Origin: an uncultured Syntrophobacteraceae bacterium
GTDB taxonomy: Bacteria > Desulfobacterota > Syntrophobacteria > Syntrophobacterales > Syntrophobacteraceae
DNA length: 9,177 bases
NCBI GenBank assembly: GCA_937889795.1
Contig: CALBZH010000523.1
Location: 1-9,177 of the forward strand
Direction of reading: 5' to 3'
Under the pieces are notes generated by a model that had not been told where the DNA came from, ran no database searches, and saw nothing but the letters and a program-made list of their open reading frames with translations. Below, one piece after another: positions 1 to 6,797 of the stretch; the first letter of the stretch is position 1, and each line of letters begins with the position of its first letter. The position numbers were made by a program, and so were the translations under genes.

Positions 1-47
1 GAGATATCCACTCGTGACTGGAGTTCAGACGTGTGCTCTTCCGATCT
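1..47 (+). other. Illumina TruSeq adapter left at the contig end
   Basis: Bases 14-47 match the TruSeq read-2/index adapter (GTGACTGGAGTTC... ending in CTCTTCCGATCT). Bases 1-5 (GAGAT) match the end of the P7 flow-cell sequence, and bases 6-13 (ATCCACTC) sit exactly where the index lies. Their reverse complement, GAGTGGAT, agrees with my memory of TruSeq index 23. This is library-construction sequence, not genome. The last T at 47 is the ligation overhang, so native sequence begins at about base 48. The adapter happens to supply an in-frame GTG at 33-35, which creates a false start for the following gene. Confidence 0.98.
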
Positions 48-3000
48 AGAGAGCTCCAAGTTGGCAGGTTTCTCGTGGATGGGGGCGCACTGCGTGTTGG
101 CATTGACGAGGCCGGTCGTAGCAATCTCGAGAAGGTCATGCGGAGCAAGCCCGCAACGGGGGGCAAAGAGACTAAGCCTGCGGCTGCGGAGCCCGGCGCG
201 CAGCCCGCTCCCGCTGGAGGACCGCCCTGGACGGTGCGCGTCGAAGCCTTTGAGATCAAGGACATGGGCTGCCAGTTGGAGGACATGAGCCGGTCCTTGC
301 CCATGGCTGCCGGGGTATCGAGTCTTTCGATCCGTTCTCGGGCAACCATCGAGGTTGGCTCCAAGCCACAGGTCGCGGTCAAGGACATCGTCACCGAGAT
401 CAAAGGGGTGACGTTTGGCGAAAAGGCCGCTCCGAGACCGTTGTTTGAAGCCGGGCAATTGATTCTGGAAGGAGGGGATCTTGATCTCGGCGCGCGCACC
501 TTCAGCATTGCGCGCATCGGGATGAGCGGGGGGCATTTCGATGTCGGCTTGGACCCGCAGGGGAAGACCAACTGGGAGCGCCTCCTGACGGGTGGGAAAA
601 CGGGCGGAGTCTCCACGGAGATCCAACCGGATTCGGTCCCAAAGTCTCCGGAGAGCCAGCCCGAACAGCCCGTCCCCGAGCAGCCGGCTCCGGTGGACCC
701 GAAAGCCGCCAATGCCGAGCCGCCGCCTGCGGCGCAACCTTCTCCCGCCGAGGATGCGCCATGGAAGGTCAATGTCGACTCAGTCGACATCAAAGAGATG
801 GCCTTCGGTCTCGAGGACATGAGTCGGTCGCAGCCGGTTTCGGCCGCCATCACGGGCATTTCCATCGGATTGAAAGCAAGCGTGGAAGCCGGTCGCAAGA
901 CTCAGGTCGAGATCAAAGGGATTGCCACCGAGCTCAAAGGGCTGCATCTCGGTGTCAAAGGGGCTCCCAAGCCTCTGTTCGAGGCCCAGAGCTTCGTTCT
1001 TGAAGGGGGCGAGGTCGATCTTGCTGCCAAGACTCTCATGATCGCACGCGTCAATCTGAGCGACGGTCACGTGGATGTGGGGCGCGAGCGGGATGGAGCG
1101 ATCAACTGGCAACAGCTGTTTTCCGGAAAGGGTGGCGACTCGGAGCAGGCCGCGTCGAAACCAGCCTCCGGCGGACAGTCTCCGTGGAAGTTCCTCCTCA
1201 AGAGCTTCGAGCTGAACAACTTCCGCTCGGAGGTCATGGATCGGACTGTCCTGGCGGAGAAGCCTCTTTACCAGCTGCGCGACTTCAAGGCGCGGGTGTC
1301 TGAGATCGACGGCAAGTCCCCCATGAGCTTTGAATTGGGTTTCGGACTTGAGCAGGGCGGCAAGGTGGCCCTGCGTGGCAAGGTCGATCCGGCATCGCCC
1401 TCGGTGGAAGCGAGCATCAATCTCGCAGGCGTCGTGCTCACGCCGGTGCAAGCGTATCTCGATCCCTTTATCACGCTCACCCTCGATTCCGCTGCGGTTT
1501 CGAGCGAGGGAGTTTTTCGCTACGGCCAACCGGGTGGCGGTCCCAAAATCTCCTACCAGGGAAGCTTCGGCGTGGAGAAGCTCAGCTTGAGTCAGCCCGG
1601 TTCCAAGGAAACGTACCTTGGCTGGGGTTCCATGCGGGCTCCCCAGGTCAAGCTGACGATCGAGCCCAACGGGTTGCAAATTGGTGAGATCAACCTTGCC
1701 AAGCCCGTGGGTCAACTGATCATTGCCGAAGATCGTACCGTGAACCTGGCAAAGATCGTAAAAGAGCAGCCCGGCGCCGGTGGAACGACAGCACCGCCCA
1801 AACCACAGACCAAGCCCAAGGATGCTCCGCCCAAGAGCCCGGCTCCTAAGAGTCCGCCTCCCCAGAGACCCGCGGGTTCCCCTGCGCAACCGGCCGGGAG
1901 AGGGACGGCCTTCCCCTTCGCTATCGGCAAGGTGAAGCTTGAGGACGGCAACATGGTCTTTGCGGACCTGAGCCTGAGACCCAAGTTCATGACCCGGATC
2001 CACGCGTTGAAGGGCTCCGTGGGCAAGCTGTCCTCGGAAGCGAAGACCCGGACCGACGTCCAGCTGGACGGTCGCGTGGACAACTATGGCATGGCTAGGA
2101 TCACGGGATCGCTCGACATCAATGATTTCAAACGCTCCACCGACATCACGATGGTTTTCCGGAACGTGGAAATGGCCAACATCAGCCCCTATTCGGGCAA
2201 GTTCGCTGGCCGTCGGATCAAGTCCGGGAAGCTCTCCCTGGACCTCAAGTATCAAATCCAAGACTCCAAGATGGTGGGGGACAACAAGATCATCGTGGAC
2301 AACCTGGTGTTGGGTGAGAAAGTGGAGAGTCCCGACTCGACGAATCTGCCACTGGATCTGGCTGTCACGCTGCTGTCCGACTCGAACGGTCGCATCGAGC
2401 TCGGTCTACCGGTCAGCGGAGAGCTCAACGATCCCCAGTTCAAGATCGGTCCCATCATTTGGAAAGCCATTGTGAATGTCATTACCAAGGCAGTGACCGC
2501 GCCATTTCGTGCGTTGGGATCCCTCCTGGGAGGAAGCGGCGAAAAGTTCGAGGCCGTGGAATTCGATCCCGGCAAGGCGGAGCTCCTGCCACCGGAAAAA
2601 GAGAAGTTGAAGAAACTGGCTGAGGCTCTGCAGAAGAAGCCTCAGCTCAAACTGGTGATCCAGGGCCAGTTCAGCCCGGAGATCGACGGGCTGGCACTTA
2701 AGCAGCTCAATGTGGCCCGAGCCGTCGCCGCTCGCATGGGCGTCAAGCCCAAGCCCGGCGAGGAGCTGGAGCTTCTTGATTTCGGCGATTCCAAGGTCAG
2801 GGGGGCCTTGGAGAAACTGTTCACCGAGCGATTTGGCGCCAAAGCCTTCGATGAGCTCGAGGGGGCTGTCAAACGGGGTGAAATCAAGCCGCGACAGCCT
2901 CAGGAGGAAGCCGGCGCGGACAAGAAGGCTAAGAAGAAGCGCAAAGGCTTGGCGAGGCTATGGAGTGCGACCAAGCTCTACAAGATTGTGCCTGGAGCGC

Positions 3001-3239
3001 TGAGCCCCGACCAATCCGATGTCTTGGCGGCGGAGCTGTTCGCACGCCTAGCGGAGAGTGATCCCAGCCCCGATGAGGCCTTGTCCCAGCTCGCCGGGAG
3101 CCGCGCGCAGGCAATCGCGGCGGAGCTGCAAAACGTCCAGGCTGTCCCGGCAAATCGGGTGCACATTGGCCAAGTACAGCCGCAGGCCGAGGAGGAGGGG
3201 CTGTCCGCCAAGTTCTCCTTGGACACCGTGGGCACGTGA
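48..3239 (+). CDS. DUF748/AsmA-like envelope protein with tandem modules, 5' partial
   Basis: The frame is open from the adapter junction to a TGA at 3237-3239. About 1,063 residues are visible, and the true N-terminus, with any membrane anchor or signal peptide, is missing. Residue numbers count from the artefactual GTG at 33. Residues 8-36 are the tail of one repeat module. Two full modules follow (about 65-188 and 243-365), each opening PW(T/K)V and containing LEDMSRS, PLFEA and LEGG, joined by Pro/Ala/Glu-rich linkers. A third opening (PWKF, from 384) runs into beta-rich sequence and a Pro/Lys linker (about 580-622). Residues 626-905 look like the DUF748 core, including DVQLDGRVDNYG, VTLLSDSNGRIELGLPVSG and an OmpA-like FDPGKAELLP stretch. 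A basic cluster (KKAKKKRKG) lies near residue 964. DUF748 proteins belong with the AsmA-like envelope proteins, some of which bridge the two membranes and affect lipid transport. Family assignment is firm; the cellular role is inferred. The following thi operon has its own promoter. Confidence 0.85.
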   Translation, partial: RELQVGRFLVDGGALRVGIDEAGRSNLEKVMRSKPATGGKETKPAAAEPGAQPAPAGGPPWTVRVEAFEIKDMGCQLEDMSRSLPMAAGVSSLSIRSRATIEVGSKPQVAVKDIVTEIKGVTFGEKAAPRPLFEAGQLILEGGDLDLGARTFSIARIGMSGGHFDVGLDPQGKTNWERLLTGGKTGGVSTEIQPDSVPKSPESQPEQPVPEQPAPVDPKAANAEPPPAAQPSPAEDAPWKVNVDSVDIKEMAFGLEDMSRSQPVSAAITGISIGLKASVEAGRKTQVEIKGIATELKGLHLGVKGAPKPLFEAQSFVLEGGEVDLAAKTLMIARVNLSDGHVDVGRERDGAINWQQLFSGKGGDSEQAASKPASGGQSPWKFLLKSFELNNFRSEVMDRTVLAEKPLYQLRDFKARVSEIDGKSPMSFELGFGLEQGGKVALRGKVDPASPSVEASINLAGVVLTPVQAYLDPFITLTLDSAAVSSEGVFRYGQPGGGPKISYQGSFGVEKLSLSQPGSKETYLGWGSMRAPQVKLTIEPNGLQIGEINLAKPVGQLIIAEDRTVNLAKIVKEQPGAGGTTAPPKPQTKPKDAPPKSPAPKSPPPQRPAGSPAQPAGRGTAFPFAIGKVKLEDGNMVFADLSLRPKFMTRIHALKGSVGKLSSEAKTRTDVQLDGRVDNYGMARITGSLDINDFKRSTDITMVFRNVEMANISPYSGKFAGRRIKSGKLSLDLKYQIQDSKMVGDNKIIVDNLVLGEKVESPDSTNLPLDLAVTLLSDSNGRIELGLPVSGELNDPQFKIGPIIWKAIVNVITKAVTAPFRALGSLLGGSGEKFEAVEFDPGKAELLPPEKEKLKKLAEALQKKPQLKLVIQGQFSPEIDGLALKQLNVARAVAARMGVKPKPGEELELLDFGDSKVRGALEKLFTERFGAKAFDELEGAVKRGEIKPRQPQEEAGADKKAKKKRKGLARLWSATKLYKIVPGALSPDQSDVLAAELFARLAESDPSPDEALSQLAGSRAQAIAAELQNVQAVPANRVHIGQVQPQAEEEGLSAKFSLDTVGT
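225..596 (+). repeat. Protein-level tandem module, copy 1
   Basis: This encodes residues 65-188 of the DUF748 protein (PWTVRVEAFEIKDM ... NWERLLTG). It aligns over its whole length with the copy at 759-1127, sharing LEDMSRS, a V-x-I-K/E pattern, PLFEA, LEGG-x-x-DL and the GH-x-DVG ... NW ending. At DNA level the clearest shared block is GAGGACATGAG(C/T)CGGTC. Otherwise the copies have diverged, which points to an old duplication. Confidence 0.8.
759..1127 (+). repeat. Protein-level tandem module, copy 2
   Basis: This encodes residues 243-365 (PWKVNVDSVDIKEM ... NWQQLFSG) and is the partner of the module at 225-596. It is separated from that copy by a linker of about 54 residues rich in Pro, Glu and Ala. 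A further degenerate opening (PWKFLLKSFELNNF) starts at 1182. The last third of another module lies at about 54-140, before the contig edge, so the array had at least three copies. Confidence 0.8.
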
Positions 3240-3280
3240 AACCAGTGCAGCACGGCGAAAGTCATCAATCACACGGACGT

Positions 3281-3357
3281 GATGCTGGATGCTGGATGCT
3301 GGACCCTTCGGCTGCGCGTTCGTTCCATCTAGCATCCGGAATCTGGCATCTAGCATC
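3281..3357. repeat. Heptamer repeat and imperfect inverted-repeat hairpin
   Basis: The left arm (3281-3303) is three and a third tandem copies of GATGCTG. The right arm (3324-3357) contains CATCTAGCATC twice (3326-3336 and 3347-3357). Read in reverse complement it becomes GATGCTAGATG-type sequence, so the arms can fold into a long imperfect hairpin around a GC-rich loop. It starts about 40 bp after the stop of the DUF748 gene. It has no T-tract, so it is not a classical terminator. A dispersed REP-like intergenic repeat or an mRNA 3'-end stabiliser are possible readings. Copy number elsewhere cannot be seen from here. Confidence 0.6.
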
Positions 3358-3578
3358 GATCTCGTGCAGGTGCAGAACTTCTGCCGCGCTGTACTGATAT
3401 GGGTCGCTGCCCCACAACGGAGAGACCCGACAAAGCGTGCAAGAGGGGGTACGTTCGTGGAAGGTTTCATGGATGCGGATGTCGTCCCGTTTGATGCTCC
3501 GTAGTCTTTGGCCGATGGGGTATCGCTGAAGGCGGAAGACTGTCGATTTTCTCGCCGTGTGCCCAGTCCAATCACCGT
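3358..3578. other. Intergenic stretch with no supported gene
   Basis: About 220 bases lie between the inverted-repeat element and the thi promoter. Short open frames exist on both strands (for example 3289-3504 on + and 3265-3585 on -). They overlap one another, run through the hairpin repeats, lack a convincing ribosome binding site and resemble no family I recognise. No tRNA-like fold, insertion-sequence end or second promoter stood out. It may be a decayed gene or spacer. Confidence 0.5.
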
Positions 3579-3607
3579 TTGACATTCCAGCAGCCGGAAA
3601 CTAATAT
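3579..3607 (+). promoter_or_regulatory. Sigma-70-type promoter of the thi operon
   Basis: A perfect -35 TTGACA (3579-3584) is followed after exactly 17 bases by the -10 TAATAT (3602-3607), which is one base from TATAAT in content. Transcription would start at about 3613-3615, just a few bases before the first paired base of the TPP aptamer at 3618. That position fits a riboswitch leader well and supports the promoter call. Confidence 0.85.
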
Positions 3608-3617
3608 TACGAGCACA

Positions 3618-3701
3618 GCCGTTAGGGGTGCCCCTCAGACGAGGGGCTGAGAAGAGACCCTTATGTACCTGATCTGGGTAGTTCCAGCGGAGGGAAATGG
3701 C
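3618..3701 (+). promoter_or_regulatory. TPP riboswitch (THI box) aptamer
   Basis: The THI-box blocks appear in order: AGGGGTGC (3624-3631), GGGGCTGAGA (3642-3651), ACCC (3657-3660), ACCTGATCTGG (3667-3677) and CCAGCGGAGGGAA (3684-3696). Stem P1 can be drawn as GCCGTT (3618-3623) with AATGGC (3696-3701), six pairs including one G-U. The short apical helix CCCCTC/GAGGGG (3631-3636 with 3641-3646) is also clear. Thiamine pyrophosphate binding normally stabilises P1 and shuts expression down. The thiamine biosynthesis genes directly downstream fit this. The ATG at 3697-3699 lies within the P1 3' strand. Confidence 0.97.
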
Positions 3702-3723
3702 AGAAAAGGCGCTTCGTTTTTTC

Positions 3724-3760
3724 AGACCGTTTCCGTTTGGATTCGGTCTTTTTTATTTTT
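3724..3760 (+). terminator. Riboswitch-controlled intrinsic terminator
   Basis: The stem is AGACCG (3724-3729) with CGGTCT (3744-3749). Inside it are a symmetric TT/TT internal loop, a TCC/GGA helix and a GTTT loop, followed by the T-rich run TTTTTATTTTT (3750-3760). A competing antiterminator can be drawn: GGAAATGG (3693-3700), the 3' side of the aptamer, pairs over eight positions (one wobble) with CCGTTTCC (3727-3734), the 5' side of the terminator. Ligand-stabilised P1 would free the terminator, giving a transcriptional OFF switch. The terminator lies inside an in-frame upstream extension of thiF, which therefore is not real coding sequence. Confidence 0.9.
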
Positions 3761-3822
3761 GGTATTCAATGGTGAATTTAGTCTCAAAATGCCTTGACGT
3801 GGTTTGGATCACTCCAGGGTAC

Positions 3823-3866
3823 GGAAACGGCGGGGCGCACGCACGCCGCCCAATGGGCCGTTTTCC
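3823..3866 (+). other. Second leader stem-loop before thiF
   Basis: GGAAACGGC (3823-3831) can pair with GCCGTTTTCC (3857-3866), with one bulged base. The internal sequence can pair further (GGCGG with CCGCC). The stem ends only about 20 bases before the thiF start and directly abuts its weak ribosome-binding candidate GGGGAAG (3868-3874). It could tune translation or be incidental; the sequence alone does not decide. Confidence 0.35.
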
Positions 3867-3885
3867 CGGGGAAGCAGCGTTTTCC

Positions 3886-4653
3886 ATGGATCAGCATGAT
3901 GGCTTGCTCAGCGAAGAGGACCGGTTGCGCTATCAGCGAAGCATCCTGCTGGAGGGGTTCGGCCCTGAAGGGCAAAGGAAGCTTCGTGCGGGGCGGGTGC
4001 TTGTCGTTGGATTGGGCGGTTTGGGGAGTCCCGCGCTGTACTATCTGGCCGCCGCCGGGGTGGGTACGATCGGTGTTGTCGACGGGGATCGGGTGGACCT
4101 TTCCAACCTGCAGCGTCAGATCCTTTATGGGGACGGCGATGTGGGGCAGTCAAAGGCCCTTGCGGCGGCGGACAGGATCCGGCGTTGCTACGGAAGCGTG
4201 GCGATCATCGTCCATGAAGGCCGACTGACGGCGGAAAATGGTGTCGGCATGGTGAGCCTTTACGACTTCGTCATCGAGGCAACGGACAATTTTGAGAGCA
4301 AGTTTCTTGTGAACGACATTTGCGTGGGTCTCGGGAAGCCTTTTTCGCATGCGGCCGTATCCGGCTATTACGGACAGGCAATGACCGTCGTGCCGGGCGC
4401 GGGTCCATGTTATCGCTGTGTTTTTGGAAATGTGCCTTCAAGGGATGCTGTTATAAGCCCTGATGAGGAGGGGACTCTGGGGATGGTTGCCGGATCTTTG
4501 GGTGCGGTGCAGGCCATGGAAGCTATCAAATACCTGGCGGGGGTCGGGCGTCTCCTGGTCGGAAGGCTCTTCACTTGGGACGGATTGACCTCAACGGCGC
4601 GGGAGGTGACGCTGCCAGTTGAGCCTTCTTGTCCGGTGTGCCTGAAAAGCTGA
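3886..4653 (+). CDS. thiF: ThiS adenylyltransferase ThiF (MoeB/HesA/ThiF family)
   Basis: ThiF uses ATP to adenylate the C-terminal glycine of the sulfur carrier ThiS, so that sulfur can be loaded for thiazole synthesis. The 255-residue product matches the usual ThiF/MoeB length. Visible motifs are the nucleotide-binding GLGGLG (42-47), D66/D68 with SNLQRQ (73-78), DVGQSK with the expected catalytic Lys90, TDN with Asp134, and two zinc Cys pairs (C175/C178 and C249/C252). The ATG at 3886 is chosen because homologues begin shortly before [11 protein letters not shown]. The 63-codon in-frame extension to 3697 runs through the terminator and into the aptamer. A modest GGGGAAG lies 11 bases upstream of the chosen start. 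At the position where E. coli ThiF and MoeB carry a cysteine (SCAEAG-type segment), this protein has Pro192 (SPDEEG). MoeB is the main alternative by sequence; the operon argues for ThiF. Confidence 0.9.
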   Translation: MDQHDGLLSEEDRLRYQRSILLEGFGPEGQRKLRAGRVLVVGLGGLGSPALYYLAAAGVGTIGVVDGDRVDLSNLQRQILYGDGDVGQSKALAAADRIRRCYGSVAIIVHEGRLTAENGVGMVSLYDFVIEATDNFESKFLVNDICVGLGKPFSHAAVSGYYGQAMTVVPGAGPCYRCVFGNVPSRDAVISPDEEGTLGMVAGSLGAVQAMEAIKYLAGVGRLLVGRLFTWDGLTSTAREVTLPVEPSCPVCLKS

Positions 4654-4681
4654 CGGCCGCCGAGCATTTACGAGGAAGCCT

Positions 4682-5455
4682 ATGGACAAGCCATTGGTCA
4701 TTGCGGGTCGGACCTTCAAGTCGCGACTGCTTCTGGGAACGGGCAAGTTCGCGTCGCCCCAGGAGATGGTGCGGGCCATCGAAGCCTCTGGGGCCGAGAT
4801 TGTGACGGTTGCGCTGAGGCGTGTTGAGCTGGACAATCCCGAAGACAGCATCCTGAGCCACATTGACCCGGGTCGCTACCTGCTCCTGCCGAATACGTCC
4901 GGGGCTCGCGATGCCGAGGAGGCTGTGAGACTGGCCCGATTGGCCAGGGCTGCGGGCTGTGAGCCATGGGTCAAGCTGGAAGTGACCCCCGACCCCCAAT
5001 ATTTGCTGCCCGATCCCGTGGAAACCTTGAAAGCGGCTCAAATCCTGGTCAAGGAAGGGTTTGTGGTCCTGCCTTATATCAATGCGGATCCGATCCTGGC
5101 CAAGCGACTCGAGGATATTGGGACGGCAACCGTCATGCCGCTTGGTGCGCCCATTGGCTCCAATCGGGGTTTGAAGACGCGCGATTCCATTGAGATCATT
5201 ATTGAAATGGCGACCGTTCCCGTCGTGGTGGATGCGGGACTTGGCGCTCCTTCCCATGCGGCCGAGGCCATGGAGCTTGGAGCCGATGCCGTTTTGGTGA
5301 ATACGGCCATTGCGGTCGCGGGGGACCCGGAAGCAATGGCGCAGGCGTTCAAAAAGGGTGTGGAAGCCGGTCGGGAAGGTTATCTGGCCGGCTTGGGGCA
5401 TTCACAGAAGATTGCTTCCGCTTCGAGCCCCTTGACGGGTTTCTTAGGATCTTAA
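4682..5455 (+). CDS. thiG: Thiazole synthase ThiG
   Basis: ThiG condenses 1-deoxy-D-xylulose 5-phosphate, 2-iminoacetate (dehydroglycine) and sulfur from ThiS thiocarboxylate into the thiazole phosphate ring. The 257-residue product covers the whole family fold, a TIM barrel. Visible segments are GTGKF (19-23), [13 protein letters not shown] (43-55), PNTSGA (70-75), WVKLEV with the Schiff-base lysine at Lys98, GAPIGSNRG (155-163), [21 protein letters not shown] (184-204) and LVNTAIA (205-211). The ATG is preceded by GAGGAAG (4672-4678). The gene lies 28 bp after thiF and 3 bp before thiH, as expected for one transcript. The protein is cytoplasmic and works with ThiF, ThiS and ThiH. No key residue appears missing. 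Confidence 0.98.
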   Translation: MDKPLVIAGRTFKSRLLLGTGKFASPQEMVRAIEASGAEIVTVALRRVELDNPEDSILSHIDPGRYLLLPNTSGARDAEEAVRLARLARAAGCEPWVKLEVTPDPQYLLPDPVETLKAAQILVKEGFVVLPYINADPILAKRLEDIGTATVMPLGAPIGSNRGLKTRDSIEIIIEMATVPVVVDAGLGAPSHAAEAMELGADAVLVNTAIAVAGDPEAMAQAFKKGVEAGREGYLAGLGHSQKIASASSPLTGFLGS

Positions 5456-5458
5456 GAA

Positions 5459-6580
5459 ATGAGCTTTTACGACGAATTGAAACAGGTTGCTTGGGAAGAT
5501 ATCCGCCGGGAGATCCACGCTCGAACGACTGAGGACGTGGAACGGGCTCTGGGAAGCCGGGCCTGCACGCTCGATGACTTCGTCAGTCTGGTGTCGCCGG
5601 CCGCCGAAGGATACCTGGAGCCAATGGCTCAGCGGGCACACAGCGTGACGGAGCAGCGCTTCGGCAAGGTTATCTCCCTTTTCGCACCACTCTATGTGTC
5701 GAACGAATGCACCAATCCGTGCGTGTACTGCGGTTTCAATGTCCACCATTCCGTTGAGCGGTTGACGCTTTCCGCCGACGAAGCGGCCGAGGAAGGCGAG
5801 TATTTGAGAAAGCTGGGGTTCCGGCATGTGCTCCTCGTTTCCGGGGAGGCCCCGAAAGTCATAACGGAAAGCTACCTTCAAGGCGTGTTGCGGAGGTTGC
5901 GTCCCCTGTTCTCCTCGATCTCGATCGAAATCTACCCGATGAGCACCGAGGCCTATCGCGGCATGGCGGCCGAGGGGGTGGACGGGCTCGTGGTCTACCA
6001 GGAGACCTATAACGAAACCGGCTATCTGACCTTTCACCCCGGCGGGAAAAAGCGCGATTTCCGGTGGCGCCTGGAAACACCCGAGCGGGGAGGGGCCGCC
6101 GGTTTTCGTCGAATCGGCATCGCGGCTCTGCTGGGACTGGATGACTGGCGCATCGAGGCCTACTGCATGGCGCTCCATGCACGCTATCTTCTGCGCCATT
6201 TTTGGAAGTCGCACATCACGATCTCTTTTCCGCGCCTCAGACCCGCAGCGGGGGGATTCCAGCCGCCGCGGCTCGTAACCGACCGCAACCTCGTGCAGAT
6301 GCTCACCGCGCTGCGGCTCTTCTTGCCGGATGTGGGCTTCACCCTCTCAACGCGCGAAAGCGCGGCGCTTCGGGATCATCTCATCCCGCTCGGGATCACG
6401 TCCATGAGCGCCGGATCGCGCACCGAGCCGGGAGGCTACACGCACGGGGCCGAAGCGGAGGCTCAATTCGAGGTGGCCGATGACCGGTCTCCGGCGGCTG
6501 TGGCCGAGGTCATCCGGCGAAAGGGCTATGAGCCGGTGTGGAAAGACTGGGATGCCGCTTTCATCCAACGCGCGAGCTGA
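5459..6580 (+). CDS. thiH: 2-iminoacetate synthase ThiH (tyrosine lyase, radical SAM)
   Basis: ThiH cleaves tyrosine with a radical S-adenosylmethionine mechanism, giving p-cresol and 2-iminoacetate, which ThiG uses. The 373-residue product is close to the family norm. The [4Fe-4S] motif CTNPCVYC (C84, C88, C91) sits in the expected place, after the N-terminal helical region and LFAPLYVSNEC. Other typical segments are LLVSGEAP, EIYPMS, VYQETYN, FHPGGKKRDFRWRLETPERGGAAG, SFPRLRPAAG and SAGSRTEPGGY. The ATG follows the thiG TAA by 3 bp, with AGGA at 5446-5449 inside the end of thiG. Having ThiH rather than the oxygen-using glycine oxidase ThiO fits an anaerobic or facultative lifestyle. Confidence 0.98.
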   Translation: MSFYDELKQVAWEDIRREIHARTTEDVERALGSRACTLDDFVSLVSPAAEGYLEPMAQRAHSVTEQRFGKVISLFAPLYVSNECTNPCVYCGFNVHHSVERLTLSADEAAEEGEYLRKLGFRHVLLVSGEAPKVITESYLQGVLRRLRPLFSSISIEIYPMSTEAYRGMAAEGVDGLVVYQETYNETGYLTFHPGGKKRDFRWRLETPERGGAAGFRRIGIAALLGLDDWRIEAYCMALHARYLLRHFWKSHITISFPRLRPAAGGFQPPRLVTDRNLVQMLTALRLFLPDVGFTLSTRESAALRDHLIPLGITSMSAGSRTEPGGYTHGAEAEAQFEVADDRSPAAVAEVIRRKGYEPVWKDWDAAFIQRAS

Positions 6581-6596
6581 TGGGGCGAGACGAGCC

Positions 6597-6797
6597 ATGC
6601 AAATCACCGTGAACGGCCAAAGCCGCGATCTTCCGCATTCCGCAACCATTGCCGGGCTGCTCGAGCTCCTGGGGGTTAATCGCAAGGCTGTGGTGGTCGA
6701 GAAGAACCTGAAGATTATCGATCGAGCCCTTTTCGATCGTGAGCTTGTCCAGGAGGGAGACCGGATCGAGATCATTCGCCTGGTGGGAGGGGGGTAA
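6597..6797 (+). CDS. thiS: Sulfur carrier protein ThiS
   Basis: ThiS is a small ubiquitin-like protein whose C-terminal glycine is adenylated by ThiF and converted to a thiocarboxylate, donating sulfur to ThiG. The product is 66 residues: MQITVNGQSRDLP at the start, VVVEKNLKI and GDRIEIIRLVGGG at the end, so the essential terminal Gly-Gly is present (here three glycines). The ATG at 6597 gives the normal family length. An upstream in-frame ATG at 6480 would overlap thiH by 101 bases and add 39 unrelated residues. The ribosome-binding signal is poor (GAG-rich, 6587-6594). It lies 16 bp after thiH, and its stop overlaps the thiE start in TAATG. Confidence 0.96.
   Translation: MQITVNGQSRDLPHSATIAGLLELLGVNRKAVVVEKNLKIIDRALFDRELVQEGDRIEIIRLVGGG

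Noticed and set aside
780..2261. Long minus-strand open frame of 493 codons opposite the DUF748 gene
   Set aside because: It lies entirely antisense to a gene with clear family similarity and repeat structure. The composition is rich in Arg, Gly and His as expected from the complement of GC-rich codons, and no known motif appears.
3793..3821. TTGACG as a second promoter within the thiF leader
   Set aside because: There is no acceptable -10 box at 16-18 bases, and the upstream promoter plus riboswitch already explain expression.
4571..5401. Minus-strand open frame of 276 codons opposite thiG
   Set aside because: It is a shadow of thiG; the + strand carries all ThiG motifs including the catalytic lysine.
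6480..6596. Upstream in-frame ATG for thiS giving a 105-residue protein
   Set aside because: The extra 39 residues overlap the end of thiH out of frame and have no ThiS similarity; ThiS proteins are about 66 residues and begin with the beta-strand MQITVNG.
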